A stretch of DNA of 64,000 bases from Gadus chalcogrammus (lineage: Eukaryota; Chordata; Actinopteri; Gadiformes; Gadidae): the NCBI RefSeq assembly GCF_026213295.1, contig NC_079432.1:13713223-13777222 (forward strand), written 5' to 3'. The notes under the pieces were generated by a model. The model was not told the DNA's origin. It made no database searches and saw nothing but the letters and a program-made list of their open reading frames with translations. How positions within the stretch are numbered: the stretch's first letter is position 1; every line of letters starts with the position of its first letter. The translations under genes were made by a program, and so were the position numbers. Positions 40,624 to 54,717 of this stretch are shown piece by piece.

Positions 40624-42654
40624 TGTAAGGGCTCTTTTTATCCTGACTGTAGATATAGATGTCTGCAGGGTAATATCATTACATACAAATGAATAGTCGC
40701 CGTCAAATGAAATAAGGACATTAGGTGGGCGTAATCACTAGATCGGTAAAGTTACCGATCTGAATTACAAACAACACTCGTCTGGAACCAGCAGGTGTCC
40801 ATTGCTTGTTGGAAATACCCAGCGGATATAAATCCCTTCCCTTAATCCTGGGTTTAGCCTAGGAAGATGGCACACGCTCAAGACTCTGAAACTTCTCAAA
40901 TTCTTCCAGCAAATGAGACGGCCGTGCCAACTCAGCAAAGACTGCTAAGTCGGCCCTTGACAGCAACACGACTGAGTAAGGGAACAGTGTACATGGGGGC
41001 GCATGCACTGGAAGTATTCCTCCCGACGACTTTTTCTATTGGCATTCGGAGTGATCCGCTTCCTGACAATGGTTAGGGACGCCGAAGCCGTCTTCAGGCT
41101 GGCATCCCTCCCACAGGCCTGCTCCCACACCACCATCACCACACAGGATGTGACGTTACCTCCCCTTCCTTTCTCAAAATCCTGCCTCTGATTCCGTTAG
41201 GACATGGTCACATTGCGAGATAAGATATGTGACAAGGTACTGCAGCATGGATGTACACAGTAGAAGTCCATAAATACCCCATCAAGAGTTCATTCCAAGA
41301 GCTGTAATGAATGGGGATAACGAGGTCTGTTCAAGCCAAGAAATGCATGATCAGTAGTGGATGGCACTTTGGCCACTGGATTTCACAGTTCTAGATAAAC
41401 TTTTTGGCTTCAAAGGCTAGAGATCTGATCACGTCAACGGTCGTGACTCATGAGTGGTCATTCCAGACCGGATCTTACTGACGGTAAAAATATATGCAGC
41501 GTTGGATGATGAGAGAACAGAGTGGAGATGCTCCACTCTGTTCCAATCTGGCATCCCGCTTCACAGAAGTGACAAGCATAACAGTCATTATAACAGAGGA
41601 GGCTGTATGTGACAACAGTATGTTTTGGATTGGATGGTGTTGAATCAGTTAACAGCACGGGTCTGCTCAACAGGATTTAAAGGGACTCTCAGATTACATG
41701 AATGTGCCATAAGGGAAAATAGAAACTGCTTAAAGGACAAAATCACTATTAAGTATGACCAATGAATAGCCTAACAGAAGGAGGCCTTCAGAAGCATTTG
41801 AAATTTACAAGTTCACAACTACTTAAGTGTTAAAACCGACTTCCTGTGTGTCCGTATGGGCAAGTCGGTGTCCAAGGTACAGAAGATTTCAGCCCTGCAA
41901 GCCCTTTCTCACCTAGTTCATGGGGATTGGGCCTTTTTGGTTTGTGTGCATATAAAGGTGCTATTAGTACGATTTTAGTGCTGAATGCAAAGCTTTTCAA
42001 TGTTGGAGAAACATAGGGAGGTATGGAGGGGGGACCATTTTAAGGTTTAATTTTCAAAGCTTGGTTGCTTCTGGTGTTTTCTGCTCCGTGTCTTTACAAC
42101 TCTCAAATTGAACCTTTTTTTTTGCAGCTTTAATATTCTCTATATATTCTTATTTTTCAAAATTGAAATCATGGGAACCCCTTAAAAATATATAGAGATA
42201 TTTACAAACAATTTACAGACTTCACATGTCACAGACTTCAGACTCAAACGTGAACGTTTGGGCTGCATCATCAAACATCATGATGGCCAAAACAATATCT
42301 ATTGAATATTCTTGTATCGTGCTATCTTGTATCATTCTATCAATGATAGCAATGGAAGCTGCCCTCATCCGGGCTGTGGAGAATTATGCCCCTCGCTAAA
42401 GATATCAAATTCCCTTTGGGCTTTTTGGCATGGCTCAGATTAGCACTGGTTTCACACACAAACACACACATGCTTAAACCCGCCGCCAAGTGAGCCAGCA
42501 AACTAGACACGCGATGTGCGCGCCCATGACACCTAAATGGACATGGCTAGCTAAACTTCCAGGGAGGAACAATTCAAAGTGCTAATCTTTTTTGTAAGCT
42601 CGAAGTGCTTAGAAGACACAGAACCCACAGCATCTGAAGATACTGTATATACCC

Positions 42655-43165
42655 AGCTGCGTAAGACCGTCCACATATTCAATTTTGTGTTTTGCAATGA
42701 ACGTTAATCTGGCCTTTGTTTGGCAGCAATTATTTCCACAGGTGTTCAGCTTTAGGTTGTTCAAAGAATTTGCACCTAGCAGATTAAATAACTAAGTAAG
42801 CGCTCTTGCTCTCTTCACTCTTTTCGAATCCGGTTGGTAAAGTCAAGCAAAAACCTCTGACGAAAAGCCACATTCCTGTTCATCATTTATTATCGTCATT
42901 CTCATTATCTTGGATTTAGAAGCTAGCTTTGAATGCTCCGAAGAGTTTTACAATTTGCTTGGGCGCCGACCATTGTTTGGAAATTCTGTGGCCTGCGACG
43001 CTCCTTGTCCATCATGACCTGAAACTCCCTCCCCCTAAATCTGATTGGTCTGGAAAATGTGTACATTTGTTGGAAGAGGCTTTCAACGGGCTGAGGGTCA
43101 GACTGATGTGCAGTAAGAACCAGAATGTGTGAACTAGTCAGATCTAGCAGATGGTCTCAGGAGGC
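42655..43165 (+). repeat. Dispersed repeat, copy 2
   Basis: The same family and orientation as 19408-19885, about 510 bp. Flanking target duplications were not identified. It is probably a non-autonomous mobile element, but the family is not recognised. Confidence 0.7.
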
Positions 43166-43629
43166 TATTGCGTAGAGGTCCACAATATTCAAAATAACGG
43201 ATTATTTGCGAGCAGCCATCAGGAAATGCATTATCAAAAGTGGTAAGCAGAGCAGACCCTCCCAAAGGTTATGTGGCTTAGATTCTGTGGTGAGTTGTCC
43301 AACATGGCAGCAATTATAGCTGATTACAGTAGGTTTTGTATCGTATTATGCCGAGATTCATTTAAGTATCTTAAAGCTATGTTATTCCCCCCAAAAATGT
43401 CATCTCAATTAAAAACAAAAAAGGCTTAAGTTCAATCATTGGGACCCGCCTCTTAAACGTTGAACCTTACCTATTTTTGGTAGAAAACACAAATACATAA
43501 AACTGTTGTGTTTCTACTAATAACAGAGAGTTGGAATTCGGTTACCCTAATGAAAGGGTTTTCCATGAATGGACGTAATTATGGCAACAAACCCCACAAC
43601 AGTTTCAGGATGGAGACAAAATATTGTTT

Positions 43630-43765
43630 TTACAGTCACAATACACATACCTACTGTATGTCAATTCCACTGTATGTGTACTGTCACAATCCACATAACT
43701 ACTGTTTGTGTATTGTATGGTATAGGTAGTGTCATAATACACATACCTACTGTTTGTGTACTGTT
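43630..43765 (+). repeat. Short tandem repeat of about 53 bp
   Basis: CACAATACACATACCTACTG, followed by TTTGTGTACTGT-type sequence, recurs about 2.5 times with changes. Confidence 0.75.
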
Positions 43766-44321
43766 TGTATTTACCTCATAAACGCACAATTTATCATTTT
43801 GATATTTCTTTCAAAATCGATACATTTTCATGAATTAATCAGCACTTCTTACTCGATTTTTTCACATTAAGAGTGCACCATTAGCCAATTAAAACAAAAT
43901 ATAGTCGTGGTCAAATAATTCATGTGACGAATGAAGACGTGAAGCTAGAATCATGAATCTTGAATACTAAACTAGGTATTTAACTGTTTAAAGTAATTTG
44001 AGGTCAACATTTTACATTAAAAGCATATTTCAGAACCGGATTCTGCAACCACCTGTTAATCATCATATCAAAAACATTAAGATGTGGTTAAGCAGCAATC
44101 CTTTCAGTTCCTGAGTCACTGCCATCCTTCCAGGTCAGTCTCCACACCTTACCAATGAACTGGCGACCTCAAAACCTCATCAGATGTTCTCTCGCTTAAT
44201 AACATTACAATGAAATGAATTGTTATTGTTTTTCATAAGAGATTGCATTCTATTACATTATTCCTCAATCCTCTATTCATCTCCCAGGTAATGCTTGCAT
44301 AACATCACCCCATCCCAACCC

Positions 44322-44448
<127 letters not shown>

Positions 44449-44710
44449 AAATGTGATGATTTATAGCAGCTGGCGTAGCCCCGCAGTCTCACACCAATTT
44501 TGCATCTTACTTTGGTTCACAGGGAGACAATAGTGGAGCACCCCTGGGTGTCTGCTGCCGTCCCACCGTAAGGAGTTGGTTTATGGTCTACAGTGAGGCA
44601 GGAAACCCCCGCCATGAGCCGGGCCTCCTCTTACATAACGCTCAGGTCCTCTGATCTCCAGCGCTCCTGCAACGTTTTTTTTTCAAAAGGGCCTGAAATA
44701 AAAATGCGCT

Positions 44711-44724
44711 GTTGTCATGGCAAC
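44711..44724. promoter_or_regulatory. RFX X-box-like site
   Basis: GTTGTCATGGCAAC matches both half-sites of the RFX X-box with one transition. No promoter was identified beside it. Confidence 0.4.
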
Positions 44725-45545
44725 CGCTGCCAAAAAAGGAAAACCCGTACTGGACTCATGATGAGATTTGCGAGGCTGCTCGCGGTGCATCCGGACATTT
44801 AAAAAAGAACAAATCAATAATGCAAACGAACGTATGGTGTGACATACACACTCTCGGTTTGGTCGGAGGAGCGGGTGTGTCCGGTGCGTTGCAACGCTTA
44901 CATATTTAGTTATTACCGTATTTGAAATGTAAAGATGAACAATCGTTATCCAATTATAACCACAAAGACATCTATTTCTATGCATGTTTCTGTTGGGGGA
45001 ACGAGGAACACCGATCTATCTCTCAGATTGCTCACTTTTAGTCTCCCATGTTGGGGTACAGTATGTCACGCAAGGATGGCTGTGACCTTCAGCTTTGAGA
45101 AACTCGATTTATTCTGAGAGAGGGTATCTTGTGAAATCCAATGCAACAGTTTTTAAATGTAAATATCCATAAAACAAATGTAAGAGTGGGAGCACAGAAC
45201 ATTCTTGCCAATTGGAAGGATGAGTCAGAGCTCTTGAATCAGACACTGGAGAAGGACCCCAGAAAACCTACCCCCCCCTTGGCCTCCGAGCCTCCTGGAA
45301 CATGGGTGGGCGGGTCAGTCTATTCCTGCTGGATATTTTTCTGTTACTTCAACGTTGGCCACATATAAAGACTAGTAGTGTATATAGGTGTTCTTAAATG
45401 TTCTTCCGGGATTGATTTGTGTGATACTATGGTGATGGAATACATGTAGAAAAAATTCAGTTATTTATTTACTCCTCGTTCTCCTTTTTACGTGTTTAAC
45501 ATTATGATCCTGTGAGTCCATCTCTCTTCAAAATCTATAGAAAAA

Positions 45546-45845
45546 ATTACTGATCTGTGATCCTTTGCATCCGACATCTCTGATCAGTGATCCTTTGCAT
45601 TAGACATCTCTGATCAGTGATCCTTTGCTTTAGACATCTCTGATCAATGATCCTTTGCATTAGCAATTTCTGATCTGTGATCATCTACATTATAAATCTC
45701 TGATCTGTGATCATCTACATTAGACATCTCTGATCAGTGATCCTACGTGTCTCTCTGTGATCCTTTGTATCAATCTGTGATCCTTTGAATTAGACATCTT
45801 TGCTCTCTGATCCTTTGCATTAGACATCTCTAATCCGTGATCAGC
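45546..45845 (+). repeat. 30-bp GATC-rich minisatellite
   Basis: The core TGATCAGTGATCCTTTGCAT followed by TAGACATCTC recurs about nine times, with divergence and one shortened unit near 45745. Each unit has one or two GATC sites in small palindromes (TGATCA). Confidence 0.92.
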
Positions 45846-45900
45846 TAGTGCCATAACTATCTATCAAACACAGCAGCAGGGAGAGCGATGACACGGACTG

Positions 45901-45914
45901 GTTGCCTGGGTAAC
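45901..45914. promoter_or_regulatory. RFX X-box-like site
   Basis: GTTGCCTGGGTAAC has perfect RFX half-sites GTTGCC and GGTAAC with a two-base spacer. This is the best of the four sites; the role is inferred. Confidence 0.4.
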
Positions 45915-48099
45915 TAAACATGCCTAAACAGAAGCTAACAATAGTTCTACATGCTCAAAGATCTAGTGTGGGCACACAAGCAGGGGCTGTCGTGTGAATG
46001 TATGCAACGTATGTCTGTATATTGTGCATACTACGCACTGACCAAACCTTTACGGGGTTGTTCGGTTCAGCATGAGCAGTATGCTTGTGCCAATACTAAC
46101 TCATATAGGACATGTTTCACACAGGTGCAGCAGCAGAGCAGCCTTGAACAAATCAATGGTAATGTGCATTATGTGTACTCGCCCACCACATAATGCCTGC
46201 ATGCTGTCAGCAGAGCTGTGAACAGCGGCGCGCTGCCCGCCCACGGAAGCTGGGACTCGCTAAGTCTCAGTTAGTTGAACAGCCTTTTCGGTAGTTACTA
46301 TTTCAACGGTTATTATTTGAATCGGTGAAATAAGGGGGTTGCAATAGGGTTTTCATGTCTGCAAACATGGTTGCCCACACAGCAAGGGGGCAATAAACAG
46401 TAATGTGGCCATAAACTAATGAAGTCCCATTAGCGACGACAGCATTGAAATCCATGTATAAACAGTATTGTATTTCCTTTTGCTTGTAAAGCCTAATAAT
46501 GGAATGAGGAAGCACCGTTTCCTCAGGTGAGTGTGTTGCCTGGGCTTTCCTTTGCATATGAACTTGAGAACATCCTAATGTTTGTCCTCTAAGTTCGTAA
46601 TAAACACTGACTCAGAGTCCAATCATTTTGACTGTATAAATAAATGACTGAATGATAAATGTAATTCTAAGAAATTTCAGAAGGCTAGCTTTGGTTAATT
46701 TTATGATTTAGGTACTTTGCTGTCATTATTGTTCATTATTGTACCTGTCCAAGTAACCTGAGAATAGTATATAAAGAAACAGTATAGAGTAGAGTGATAC
46801 TGCGTAGTATCACTCTAGCGAGTAGTACTCTACCTTTATAATCATGTTTCTATGGGTACAAGACAGCTAGCCTATTTTAAATTGTCAATGCTATGTTTGG
46901 CATTTATAGATTTATAATTTTGTCCATTGATGGATGTAGCCTATACCATCTTGATTGCTAAACTACGTTTTGCCAAGGACTTACACAAGACCTTCGAAAG
47001 TAATTCTATGTAGTTTCCCGAAAAAGGTTGATTGCTTACAGATTGTTGTTGTTGTTCCAAAGACTGAACATTGGAATATTTAACATTAGCCTATTGGATC
47101 ACTGCTAATGGTATATTCAATTAAGGTGACCAGATTTCTGAAATGAACATGTGTGGACATTAGTGGCTTGGCATTCCATATTACAACAAAATATCTGATG
47201 TTGTTTCTGAAATAGAAAAGGGGACAAATTGACATTTTGCCTATTCTTACCATGGTAAATGAAGTACTGTAGTAAATTATTGGGCAGTAGCCTACATGCC
47301 TTATTGTTTACTATGATGGGTTTAAAGCTTTGGTAAACCAGCCAAATATAATCCAAAGTAGTTTCTCTGATACAGAATATTTCTGTCCATTGCTTATCGT
47401 CCATGCCTGCTTATAAAGTCGACAGATAGAACTCTGCATAGCGAGGTCATGTCACAGCCTCTCCGATATACTTAAGGCTAATAACCAACTCTCTCAAAAT
47501 TAACATTCATGAGCAAATAAGAACCGTAGCCATTTAAAAACGTATTCATATCTTTTTTAATCCTTTTTGAAAAACAGGGACATACCGGGAACAGATCCAG
47601 ACTGAGACACGACTCCAGAACGGGGCACTTTTGACCCACGTCAAGGACATTGTGTGTGACATAGGGGAAGCGTGTGAAACATTGTCCAATGTGTTAGTGT
47701 TTAAAACAAGACTAATCTGAAAGAAATCGGCGATCATTGACAAAATCATCATCATTGACGGGTCAATTTAATGTAATTGTGTTTTCCGTCGGTCTGAAAC
47801 AGACCAAATTAATCAATCAACGAATCAATTCCATAACTCAATATGCCATATTTCACAATTGAATAAAATAATGGTGTGGTTGTGTCGGCCAGACATTGCC
47901 ATATGTGCAGAGAAGTTCGCAACTGCTTGATTTATTATTTGTATGTTATAATGTTATACTTATTTTATAATTATATAATTATAATTATAAACGTATAACG
48001 TGCTCTCTCTCCAACTGTCTCAAGTTTTTCAACATACAAAACAAACTAATTGTGTGTGTCCTTCTGTCTGACACACATATCTTGGTTGGCAAAAAACAT

Positions 48100-48440
48100 C
48101 ACCTCAAACACTAGTCATGTTTTGTATAGTGAATACAGGTCATTGCCCTCAGGAAGGAGATACGAGGTACCACTTTTCGAGAAGGTTAGACTAAAAAAGT
48201 ATTTTGTCCATCAATCGACTTTGATGCTAAACCGGAGATAGGCGAAGTGGTGGACAATGTGCTCTCGACTATCTGTACCCATGGATGTACATTTGTTGTG
48301 TTTCAATGTGTCATGTCAATGTGTGTAATTCCTGTTTTCTGATTTACATGCAACGGCTGCTGGGTCGCAAGACAAATTTCAGCACTGCTGACGAATAAAG
48401 TTATCATCATATCATATCATATCATATCTACACACGCAGA
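48100..48440 (+). mobile_element. 3' remnant of a LINE (L2/CR1/Rex1-like)
   Basis: The frame ending at 48241 contains EYRSLPSGRRYEVPLFEKVR and then VHQSTLMLNRR, a C-terminal signature recalled from fish LINE reverse transcriptases. About 200 bp later it ends in a (ATCAT)n tail, as such elements do. It is 5'-truncated. Confidence 0.65.
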
Positions 48441-51400
48441 GGAGAGAGTTCTCAACTCCCTTATTTGCTTTTATAGATTCTTATATATAATGATATAAGG
48501 TGTATAATGATATAATTATATTGCCATTGTTGGCATTATTATGATATCCTAACATCACACAACAGACTGGAATAAGGTAGCCTAACGCAGCAATTGAGGC
48601 CTTTTCTATTTTAACCCCTCGCTCACAGCCAGCCTTCTGTTCTCATTGATCAATCTTCACACTACAGAACTCCTGCAGGCTTTGCACTTGAGTGCCTTTA
48701 CCTTTAAGCCCTGGTCGTCACACCCTCACACGATTTAGCCCTTGCACGGTTGGGTGACAAGAGAGTTGTCCATCTGTGTGCCTATCTGCTGTGACCTCGC
48801 CCAAAAATAAATCGATTGGACTTGGACTTTAAAGTCAGCCTTCCATTCCAATGGGCCACACCCACAACTGACTGCCTATTGATATACTTACGTCCATCAT
48901 AAACATGAACAAGTAAAGCCATGGGTCCAGCCCTGTGCCACACTGTGCGCTGCTTATTCTAGCCTCTAACCATTCAGCCTCTCACTATCGTGGACAACCG
49001 TTAACACCTGCATGGGAAGCAATGGCACCTATTACACCAAATAGGCGCTACCACTTTACATTACAATAACCATGTAATAAGCATTGTATCAACCTCTAAA
49101 AGCATATCTTCTCCTGTGCAGGAAGTTCTTTTTGAGAAGGAAATGGGAAGCAATTAGAGTAAGGCACTATAATGTAAAGTCTAACAAAAAGAGTATATAG
49201 AAATGCTTGATATGCTGTCGGTGCAGGAGGCCCGGCAGGGAACCAGAATTTGGCCAGCGTCATGAGCGTAGTCCCTGGGGAGTTGATGACAACGCTGGCA
49301 GAACCTGAGCAGTGATGTCAACAGCAGCTGACAATTCTAAACCAATAATATATCTGTTTATGATAGACTAGAAAAGAAACCAATGCATGGAAAATGTTAC
49401 AATATTCAAATGACAATTATTAGCACCATGGAGGTTGTGTTTTCTTTTATAGACCAACTTATAGAACAAAGTCTTTGTTTTATTTTTTATTTAAAGTAAA
49501 ATGTAGAATCTATCGACCTGACCACCTCCATGTAGGAATTATAGGAGCATAGGAATATTACGGTGAGCAATGCTGTTTGGGTCGTTGTTTAGAACGTTTC
49601 TCATGCGAGACATTTAAAAACATAGCCTTTATAACGAAATAAGCTTTTATTAGCCTGTGATGCATTCTGAAGTACAAGCCCAATATTTACACCTATATTC
49701 AACTATATTGATCAGCTGCGTGCGGACCCCCGAAAAGAGACGCGACAAATCACTGCATGAACCGCTCATTTCTGGTTCCAGCCGGCTCACGCAGTTGCCA
49801 CTGTGTCATGCTGGCAGCTGAGAGACCCCCCACACAGGGGTTGCCGGCCCACCCGCCTCAGCTGAAGTGGAGCCGATGGAGAGATATGCTCCATCATATT
49901 GTTATGCTTCTTGTTTTTGCTTTACCAATCTGGGGGGTATGCTGTTATTTTACAGCCGGGTTTGTATCGATCCACTTTTAGTAACAGCGAAGAACAGCAA
50001 ACAGTGAGACTTGGGTGGCAAAGCCCTGGGCCATTTCAATCGTGTGGTTGAGTGGTTCATGTGTTGGAACACAGCTCTTGTGTGCAACACATTTCTGACT
50101 GATGGTTCCGCCTGAGCCTTTTGCCTCACTACAATAGGCCCGATATTCAATGCTCCCTTCCCTCCCATCTCCCTGCAGCACCTCCCGCCTTCGGTTCATC
50201 TGTGACCTATAACTTCGGGGAGCTACATTACTGTTGCTCCGAAAGTGCAAACAAGGCTAGCAAATCTCGTAGAAAATCTTTTACTATACGGCTGTCATTT
50301 CGGCCTTAAAGGAGCGCTGATAGAATAACATCCCCATATCATCCCTATTAATATAATAGGGATGACGTGAGGGAAATGGGGTCTCACATGTGACTACAGA
50401 GAGCTACATATTCCCTGCTAGACCACCTGTTGGGATGAAGCTTGCAAAGATTCACTCAGGGTGTTGGTCGTGATGCTGTTGCTCACACCAATCAGAGGTC
50501 ATTCTTCCAAAGCCCCGCCCACTAAGGGTTTCAGCATCTCCCTGAAAAATGGCCTTTGGGGGGAGGCCTTGGCAGAGGTCTCCATGGTCTGTGCTTTACT
50601 GAGAAAATGCTTTGTGTATTTTGAAAAGTAACCAAAGAGTGAATCCAGAGATGACGGTAGTAGTTATATGCGAGACAGCGCCGTCTATGTCTGAGGGCAG
50701 GCTATAGTGTCTATTAACAGGGTGTAATCAATTAGTTTTAATCGTTATGTGTGGCAATGTTTGCTTCTGGGTGCTCATGCTTTTTTGCGGAGGATATTTG
50801 CTGCTTGTGTCTGTAGCCAATAAAGCCAATATTGAAGTGACCTTCAGTGAAATATTTTTTATAACAAAAAATGTAGACACACCTTTTTACAATCTGCAAA
50901 AGTCAAAAGACATCTTCAATGCGTCATGTTTTACTGAAAGGTTACAGAATTCCATCACTGGGCCATGAACATCATAAAATAAATCTCTTCTTTTAAAGAC
51001 ATCTGTTAGGGTCCCATGGAGAGGCGGCCATAAACACTCATTTGTGTGTCATTGTTAGCCGGTTCTGCATGTTTTTTCCCCCGAAAAACCCCAGGATCCT
51101 AATTGCATTCACTCTCTTGAGAGGGTTTGATCGCTCCATGATTGTCGAAAACAAGATCGGTCTTTGCAGCTTTTAACCAATTAGTTTTAAGGGAAGCCGA
51201 TTTCACGTGAATCATTTGCTGGGATTGAAATTAAGAATACAGCAAATGACCGACAAAAGGGCAAACATTTTGCCACAACATTTGTTTTACTTTGATTGAG
51301 AATAGATTAGGAAGTGGATGAGTTCATGTAGTAAAATCCCAAATCTAGTTGGCATGGTAAAAGGTGTTATCATAACCAAACCATGGATTTCATTACGAGA

Positions 51401-51851
51401 GAGAGAGATCAGAGTACAGAAAGAGTGGTTGAGTTGGAGATCACTCTACAGCGGCTGTGGAGTAAATAAAAACAAGAAACAAAGCCGTGTGACTTAGGCC
51501 CCAACCCCCCTTAAACACCGCTTTAAATACACAATAAATACACTTGGCCACTGAATAAAGGCTTCACAAGTCACAGTCAGTGGTCTTTACATGAAACTTG
51601 AGTGATGGAAAATAGTTTATGGATCCTCAAATGTGCCCAGTGGGCGCTTTAAATGCCCACAATGGAGGAACATGAAATATTGATGAGGGCTACCAAGTCT
51701 CACAGCTTACACAACAGCTATTATGGCCCGAGATCAACAGGAACGTTTCCTCTCCATCCTAGATTATCCTGTCAGCATCCGATACGGCCCGTAAATCGGT
51801 TATCCTTGAGAAAGAAACCGCAGGCACGTGAACACATAGACACACGTAGAC

Positions 51852-51859
51852 GCACACAC

Positions 51860-51912
<53 letters not shown>
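51852..51912 (+). repeat. (CA)n microsatellite
   Basis: About 60 bp of CA with one GCAC interruption near the start. Confidence 0.95.
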
Positions 51913-51915
<3 letters not shown>

Positions 51916-52791
51916 TGGTTTTCATCACTCATGAGGACGACCTTTATAATCATCACTTGTGAGGACCACCCTTTCCAGAGGTTGTAGAGAGCTGAAAAAA
52001 ATTCAGTAAACTTGCCATAGCTTAGTTAACCTATACACAACTTCAAAACTCTGAAATGATGTTTCAGAGTTTTGTGATGGTTTAACCAGGCTTTATGGGG
52101 ACTTCCGGAAGAACCAGTAAACATGCTTTCAGGGGACATCATTTACATAAATTAGAATATTTCACACAGATTATTTGGTGACTAATGGGGACCTGATTGT
52201 ACATAAATATATATAGCCCGAGGAGAGTATATAGAGTATAGCCAGAGGGCCAAGGTGTTTTAACCTCTCAATTTCCGAGAGCCCCTGGAACCAGGGGCGG
52301 CCATGCCCTCTGCAAATGTTCCTCTTGGCCATCCACCATCTATATGTGGCGTGATACCAACTTATTTCATGATATTACCGTGCACTATGTGTGTGTATGG
52401 GTTTTTATTTTACCAACACCATCGATGCCACCCTCACACATGGGAGGGATCTCCCAAACAGGTGTGGGTCCACAGTAAATAGCACCAGAGACGGATGGAG
52501 AATTAGATGCATTGATACTTTATTTTTAAAAGTATACCAGCACATACATACATTAGCATAGACACACATCACGCACAGACTCGAGCCATCAGAGTGCGGT
52601 TAATACATGTCAGAACCTGCTGGTGTATCCTTGTGGGCCAGGAAGAGGCATCAAGATACAGAATAGTCACAATATAAATGGAAGTCACATAGACCTCGAG
52701 AGAATAAGTTCGACCTCTGAGGCTCCGTTTCCCTCGGTCAAATGTCTATATTAAATAACATGGCGTGTTTGAATAATCGTACATAACAAAG

Positions 52792-53040
52792 TCTGTAGGT
52801 TGCGAAGAAAAAAAGGGAAGCTGCATCACGTTTTGTTCTATACACTTTTTCCATCTAGTGTCGACTGGGTTTTTGGAATGTCTATGCCGTTAAAGTAGCA
52901 TTAATAATCGTTAGGATTATTACGACGATTATTAATGCTACTTTAATGGCACCGACAATCCAAAAACCCAGTCGACACTAGATGGAAAAAGTGTTTAGTT
53001 CAAAGCGTGACGCAGCTTTAACTTCTTCGCCACCTACAGA
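52792..53040. mobile_element. Foldback (palindromic) element
   Basis: The two halves are inverted copies: TCTGTAGGTTGCGAAG at the left answers CTTCGCCACCTACAGA at the right, and ACTTTTTCCATCTAGTGTCG answers CGACACTAGATGGAAAAAGT. The arms are over 100 bp with few mismatches around a short centre near 52916. It is probably a MITE; no transposase is present. It ends seven bases from the stop codon of the neighbouring exon. Confidence 0.9.
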
Positions 53041-53046
53041 TTTAGT

Positions 53047-53156
53047 TTAGTTAGACATTTTTGGCACAGTGCAAGCATGTATTAAAGCCTTTATGTGCCT
53101 CTCGACGGCCTTTATCTCTGCTGGCTGCCATGGTTCCCTTTTGAGTGGAGCCTTTC
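53047..53156 (-). CDS. C-terminal exon of the KMT5A-like gene, probably truncated
   Basis: The frame KAPLKREPWQPAEIKAVERH continues IKALIHACTVPKMSN and then stops (TAA at 53047-53049). W-x(3)-E-x(2)-AVE-x-H-x(3)-I-x(2)-C-x-VP resembles, from memory, the C-terminal block of teleost KMT5A-like SET proteins, which usually runs on beyond the VP motif. Acceptor ACTCATTTACAG starts the exon at 53156 in phase 1; using AAAG (start 53151) gives phase 0, which would match the basic exon at 57281. The early stop beside a foldback element suggests disruption. Confidence 0.55.
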
Positions 53157-53399
53157 CTGTAAATGAGTAGAAAAACAGATGTTTACATGAAAGTATCAGG
53201 AAGGAGATACAGTTCCTATAAGTTTCATGTCCTGCATCAACAATCCTCAGTGATCTGCTCATTAGTACACCTTATTGTAAAGTGTCAACTAAAAACTTTT
53301 ATTGTATTACATGCCACACACTTTCATTTAGAGACTATAATATTAATTCCTTATTTTTGTTTTTTAGCAACAGTAGCATTATGTCTTCGATATTATGGC

Positions 53400-53575
53400 A
53401 GCTTTCTTTTTCTTATTTAACATTATAATTTTCTTGTCATAATTCCTTTGTCTGCAATCTTTCTTTCATCTTCAATTAATATATGTCCTATTATCTGCTT
53501 TCTCAGCCATCTGTGAAGCACTTTGAACTGCACTAACTGTATGAAAGGTGCTATAAAAAAAATGATTGATTGGAG
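53400..53575 (+). mobile_element. LINE-like 3' tail fragment
   Basis: GTGAAGCACTTTGAACTGCA ... GAAAGGTGCTATAAAAAAAA followed by TGATTGATTG is the typical 3' tail of fish L2/Rex1-like LINEs. The upstream part is too diverged to delimit. Confidence 0.5.
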
Positions 53576-54627
53576 TGTTCCACTCTCAGTCTGTTGGTTG
53601 ACTCCTGCATTAACATGCATCCAAGTAGCCATGAAAATTAACGTCATCACAGGGACAAACAAATAGGTTAGTTGAAACACGCAAGAGGAACTACGCCTCA
53701 CCTAGAAAGCAGACGAGACCAGGCGGTGGTGCAGAAAAGCTGCAATCGAGTCAGTTTACAAAGAAAAGAAACAGACCGATTCCTGCAGCCTTCAAAAGAA
53801 TATACAGGAAAACTTCAGTCTTAAGTCAAGAGATATCTACATCCTGTTAGATCCACTATAAAAGCAGCAGAAAATAAGTTTGCAATTATTATATAGCGCA
53901 CAAGATGTTTAACAAATTGAACCTACATTGAACAACATGAGACTAATATTATGACATAACATTTGTATTTTCTAGATCACATGGGGCCCTATCTTGCATC
54001 CGGCGCAAGTGACTTAGTCACTGGCGCATGTGTCGCTGCTAGTTTACAACTGGCGCAGAGCGTTCTTTTCCCACCACCGCCACTCGCCGGTAAATTAGGG
54101 ATTGATCATGCGCCCCAAGGGGCGGTTCGGCAGAAGGAGGAGGCAGGTTCTGGCGCCAACGGTATTTTGCCGTTTCTGAATGCCATTGCGCTACTGACCA
54201 GGAAATACCTGGTTTAAAGTCAGTGGCGCGTTGTTCAGATGCTATTTTAAAGAGCCCATGCCATTAAAATCACATTTTTCCTGTTGTTTGTTAAATAACA
54301 TAGGTCTGAATAAGTTTGTGAGCTGTGGTAAGTTTGAAATCTATGCAGTTTGTCTGCTGAATGCAATAGGCAATGAAAGGAAAAAGGCAGAAGAAATGAG
54401 CCAATATGGATAAGGCGACACTGTGACGTAGCGTTGTCAAACTATAATTCATGGCCCTGCCCACTTGGTTGGTTCGTAACCACCCACAAGAATTCTGAAG
54501 GAGTCGTGATTGAGCTAGTGCTAAATGCTAATACGTGTATTGTAGTTGCTTAGTTCGTAGTAACAGGCTAGTTACAGAATTTTGAATGCAATGGCAGAAC
54601 GACATCGAAGTACATGAACTGCGACAT

Positions 54628-54717
54628 GCTGCCTGCCGCCGGTTGCCGCGAGGCACCACCGCCCGGCAGCGGGCAGCCGGGCGGTGGTGCCTTGCGCCGG
54701 CAGCAGGCCGCAGGCAG
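54628..54717. repeat. GC-rich hairpin
   Basis: GCTGCCTGC..CGCCGG and GAGGCACCACCGCCCGG on the left are mirrored by CCGGGCGGTGGTGCCTTG and CCGCAGGCAGC on the right, around a 10-bp centre. Confidence 0.9.

Noticed and set aside
46790..46816. Small hairpin AGAGTGATACTGCGTAGTATCACTCT, considered as a microRNA precursor
   Set aside because: The stem is only about 12 bp, far too short for a microRNA precursor.
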